NCBI GenBank assembly: GCA_003640385.1
Contig: RCAB01000007.1
Coordinates: 186,001-250,000, forward strand
Reading direction: 5' to 3'
Origin: Setaria digitata
Taxonomy: Eukaryota; Nematoda; Chromadorea; Rhabditida; Setariidae
DNA: 64,000 nt
Position 1 is the stretch's first letter. Every line of letters begins with the position of its first letter. The position numbers were made by a program, and so were the translations under genes. Below the pieces are notes generated by a model, which did not search any database, was not told the origin of the DNA, and saw nothing but the letters and a program-made list of their open reading frames with translations. Shown piece by piece: positions 60,601-64,000 of the stretch.

Positions 60601-63600
60601 CATTCGATGAGATAGTCTAAAAAAAAAAGAAAAAAAATCTAAAAATATTACCAAAAATCAACAATAAAACAAAAACCTGAAAGTCAGGAAAGTCATATGT
60701 AGCTTAAAAGACGAACTATATATGCTTCAAGCATTATATGAAATTCAAAATAACTGTATAGAATAAATCCGACGTAAGTGAAGATTTAAGTGGAACAGAC
60801 ATGTTGAATAACAAAGAATTATGTTCAGGAGAGTCTTGGAGCTAAAATTTTAAAAACCAAATAAAAATATTCAGTAAATGAAAAAAAAAAATGTAAAATA
60901 ACCGGAAATGACAGCATACTTAGTAACTGCACAAGACAGGCGATAGCATGCTGAAATACATAAATAGCATTTTAGGGGATCAACTGAAGAAAGTATTCGT
61001 TGTCTCTCATGCAGATCATCATCTTCCATGCCCATCAGTTCGAGCAGAGCAACAGTTTTACCAACTACGAAAATCTAAACAACTTTTTCCCGTTGATAAA
61101 AGGAAATACTAATAACTTCCATCAAAGTACAGATAGTTTCAAAAAGCAAAAACTCTGTTCAGATGGGAAAATAGCATTGTAAAATTTCCTTCTAATCAAG
61201 ATGGAATTACTTTATTTAGGTTCTATCACTTCAGATACAAAATCAGGAATGGAGCAAAAATTATTTGGAAAGCATCATTCATAAAAAAAAAAAAAATTAC
61301 TTTTTCTTTGAGTCCTTCGAACTGATGAAATACTACTGGCACCGCATCATCCACTATTTTATACTCATTTGACCAATTTTTTTCCATAGACCACTTACTT
61401 CCTAATTCGATCATCCACTGAAAAATATTAAATTATTTGCTCTAATTAATAAACTGTTAAAATTTTTCTCAGGTGAATGTGACTACAATAATTTTCTTCG
61501 AGTTTTGCCTGTAATTTCATGAATTAATTTACTCCTAAGCATATACAATAACTTAAAAAGAATGGAAAGTTTTTTTCTCTTGAATTTTTTATCTTTTATT
61601 AAACACGCAACATGCTGCAGATGTTAAAATATAAACTCAAATAAAATTTTATACTTAAAAGCAAAACAGACCTGGAAACCAGGATCCAAGAGCCGTCCGT
61701 AAACAAGCCAGCTGTGAAGGCATTCTTGGAAAATATAGATCATGGGACGCAGCAACACGTGTAAAAATTGTTGAACAAATTGATTCGCTGTATTGCTGAA
61801 GCAATTTTTCGATTACTTAAAAATGAATAAACTGCGATTGCATGCAAAATATTTTTTTTTTATCACAGAGCATAGACTACTTTATCACCATATTATGTGA
61901 AAATGAATCAAGTTTCAAGTTACCAGTAAGATGAACAAAGGATGTTGAAAACATGCATTCCTTTCAGTCTTTGAAAAATAAAAACATGCTTCAGCAAAAA
62001 TGGCAATAGGATTTCCCAGTTGGACAAAGCAACCAAAATATCCAAACAAGTAAATGATCCTGGACTCGATATGTACTGAAATGACTTCCTTTCTCATCTA
62101 TACGGATGTGAACTACTTCATCATCACTGACACACAAAAACTATAAACTTTTCGCTGCTTTGGAATGTTATCATTCTAAACAACGGAAAATAAGATGCAT
62201 AGAGAAGAAAGTTCGCATTCTATTTAATACTATCAAGATACCTTTGTATATAACATGGAGATGAGGCACATGTAGCTGGCCAATACTTCGGACAAACCTG
62301 TACAAAAGGCCTGCAAGCAACAAATGCCGATAATAAAATTGCTATAATAAATCTAAGAAAACAAATCCGCATTAACTTATCTTGTTCTATTCATTATTAT
62401 TCTGTTCATTTGTTTACTTTCGGCTTCAGTTTATGAAATTGCACACTTCAATTTTTCATAAGCATTTTGAATAACTTATAATAAGCAGAGTGGATTCAAA
62501 CCCAACTTAATAAACCTAATAATAGTGCAAACTCAGCCTGAAGACTCAATCCGAAGAGGCTATATTGAAATGTCTAAAACAAGCGAATCTAAATATACAA
62601 AGTATTCATCACTAGTGATGCATATGTCAAATGTCTTTTATCTCGAATTATTAATAAAACAAAAAGCAAAAATGAGTATAACAAACCCGGATAAGGCGAT
62701 CTGGTGTCGACTTTTGCGATTCATGCCGTAACTGCAAATATGCATTTGCGATCGGTAACAATCGTAATAGCTGGATTCGTAGAGTGTCATCAATTGCAAT
62801 CATGTCGCTGAATTGCAACTCAGCATGCTTATCACCACGACAAATGATATAGGTACCTTCGATGCCTTGCAAAGCCATTAACACATGCCTTGTCAGCTCT
62901 TCCTCGCATAAAACTGTAAATTATTTTAATCGAACATTTATGTATTTTATACTAAAGAATAGTACAGGAGTATTGCTGTATAATTCTTTTCTTTTAGGTA
63001 AAAGATTTAAACTGAAGTACAAAAACCAGTTACTACTGTAGAAATTAGAGATTAAGAGATTCAAAGGATCATCGAAATAAAATTCCCAAGTTATGTCGTT
63101 CTTGCTTTTGAAATGTTCACCACGAAGATGGTATCTAAGTAAATTTATTAAGATTATTTCTGAAAATGTTACCACTACCGTGTATTCAAAAGGGAAAGTG
63201 GAAAGCAAGGGACAATGCAGAACTGAATCCACCACTTTAAAATAAATCGTTACAAAAGCTAATCAATACTACTGAATGTAGTATTAGCATAATCAGAAAT
63301 GACCTGAGAGATGCGCTGCTCGGCCGGTAAGTACAGGAGCTTGTGGACTTAAAATTCGAGCATGTCTTGACCTAAAAGGAGTTTCTACAAAAAAAAAAAA
63401 ATCATATCTTTCACTTCCAACTTCCAACAAAACTTATTCCACAACGAAGTGAACTGAAGAAATGTAATTTTTTAGTATTTAATTCCGTTTTTAGGAAAAA
63501 AATTTCCCTTAATATGAACATAAAATGAAACTAAATTGTTTTTATTATATAGATCGGAAATAACGAAAAAATAATAGTTTGAGAGTTGAGGCCTTGAAAG

Positions 63601-63791
63601 TTCCTAATGTTTGAGAGATTGATAAAAGCGTACGAAAAAATACTCTGTCTGCTACTTCCGGAACTCGGTGTCGTTAAATGACTTGAAGCAAATCTGGTCG
63701 TGCGTTGCCGAGATGTCGGTGTTTCTAAAGGATTATTAATATTTGTATTTGCTGCGACCAGTTTTGCACCTCGCTCAGCCTTCCTAGCATG
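57693..63791 (-). CDS. gip-1: Gamma-tubulin complex component, GCP3 type (5' end beyond window)
   Basis: Sixteen exons join in phase down the - strand: 63791-63634, 63371-63304, 62913-62687, 62310-62242, 62097-61953, 61787-61672, 61417-61301, 61074-60920, 60616-60479, 60167-59898, 59400-59297, 59017-58959, 58793-58659, 58512-58435, 58321-58139 and 57806-57693, about 711 residues to TAA. The first is in phase 0 without an ATG, so more N-terminus lies to the right. Family marks in order: EEELTRHVLMALQGIEG; IRIQLLRLLPIANAYLQL; AFCTGLSEVLASYMCLISML; FQECLHSWLVYGRLLDPGFQ; VVGKTVALLELMG; YNFHAHILAIERHYLLNDE; AMDRYEKAFEFMWLLL; LDDIVEAHSRYLGRLEEGLF; and a C-terminal TAPLKMHYVELALQLDLTSFYRH. These fit the two GRIP domains of GCP2/GCP3. 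The QGIEG motif and the C-terminus favour GCP3. GCPs scaffold gamma-tubulin to nucleate microtubules at centrosomes. The exon at 62097 is shorter than the matching region of animal GCP3. Confidence 0.9.
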
Positions 63792-64000
63792 CTGAAAAAA
63801 AAAAGTTCAATCATAATAATGTGTTCACAAGCAGAAAATTCGTTTTAATTAATTTCATTGCAGTTTCCTAGTTTACAGTTTTCTTTGAAAATTTCAGCAT
63901 ATCAGACAAGAGAGAAGGACTGCAAGAAATGCATTCCTGGATACTAAAACCAAATAAGAAATATATTATTATTCTGGTTTTTCAGTGATGAGAAAACATT
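63792..64000 (-). other. Intron or upstream sequence of gip-1
   Basis: The exon ending at 63791 is preceded (on -) by a TTTTTTCAG acceptor. I see no further exon in the last 200 bases, so the remaining N-terminal exons lie beyond the window. Confidence 0.6.

Noticed and set aside
1..64000. CRISPR arrays, rRNA, bacterial operons, Wolbachia inserts or viral genes
   Set aside because: No spaced direct repeats, no rRNA-like stretch and no long intronless bacterial or viral frame were seen; the coding DNA is spliced throughout.

Overview
The window is nuclear DNA of a nematode. It is AT-rich, has long A and T homopolymer runs, and its genes are split into many short exons by introns of about 50 bp to several kb, with T-rich acceptors ending in CAG or TAG. 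Two genes are recognisable from their proteins: a MIG-10/RIAM/lamellipodin (MRL) adaptor and a gamma-tubulin complex component of the GCP3 type (gip-1). A filarial or other spirurid worm is my guess from the overall look of the sequence; no species can be named.

Layout. Bases 1-17,071 (+) hold one large split gene that I cannot name. Sixteen exons (258-6849) run in phase to a stop. A second run of exons (9579-17,071) can be joined in phase to the exon ending at 6303, so 6418-6849 is probably an alternative last exon and the full locus could encode about 1,476 residues plus whatever lies left of the window. Bases 17,072-19,386 are a convergent intergenic gap. Bases 19,387-30,175 (-) hold a complete mig-10 orthologue: 12 exons, about 860 residues, with a talin-binding-like helix, RA domain, PH domain, FPPPP motif and proline run, plus a possible internal alternative first exon at 27,417-27,451. 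A small candidate gene on the opposite strand lies in its intron between 23,918 and 27,061.

Bases 30,176-57,692 are gene-poor. They hold one Ser-rich exon at 39.4-39.7 kb on the mig-10 strand (a possible 5' exon of a longer mig-10 isoform), an unidentified coding island at 51.2-51.9 kb (-), a weak island at 41.0 kb, a perfect 23-bp hairpin at 46.9 kb, a diverged direct repeat at 44.8/45.1 kb and many homopolymers. Bases 57,693-63,791 (-) hold 16 exons of gip-1, complete at the 3' end and running off the window at the 5' end.

Three single Ns are each flanked by near-identical direct repeats and mark imperfect assembly joins. The two recognised genes act in different processes (actin/adhesion signalling and microtubule nucleation); nothing in the sequence suggests a shared operon. 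I found no convincing new system. The best leads are the nested antisense gene, the alternative mig-10 starts that would include or remove the talin-binding helix, the unnamed 5' gene and the hairpin.
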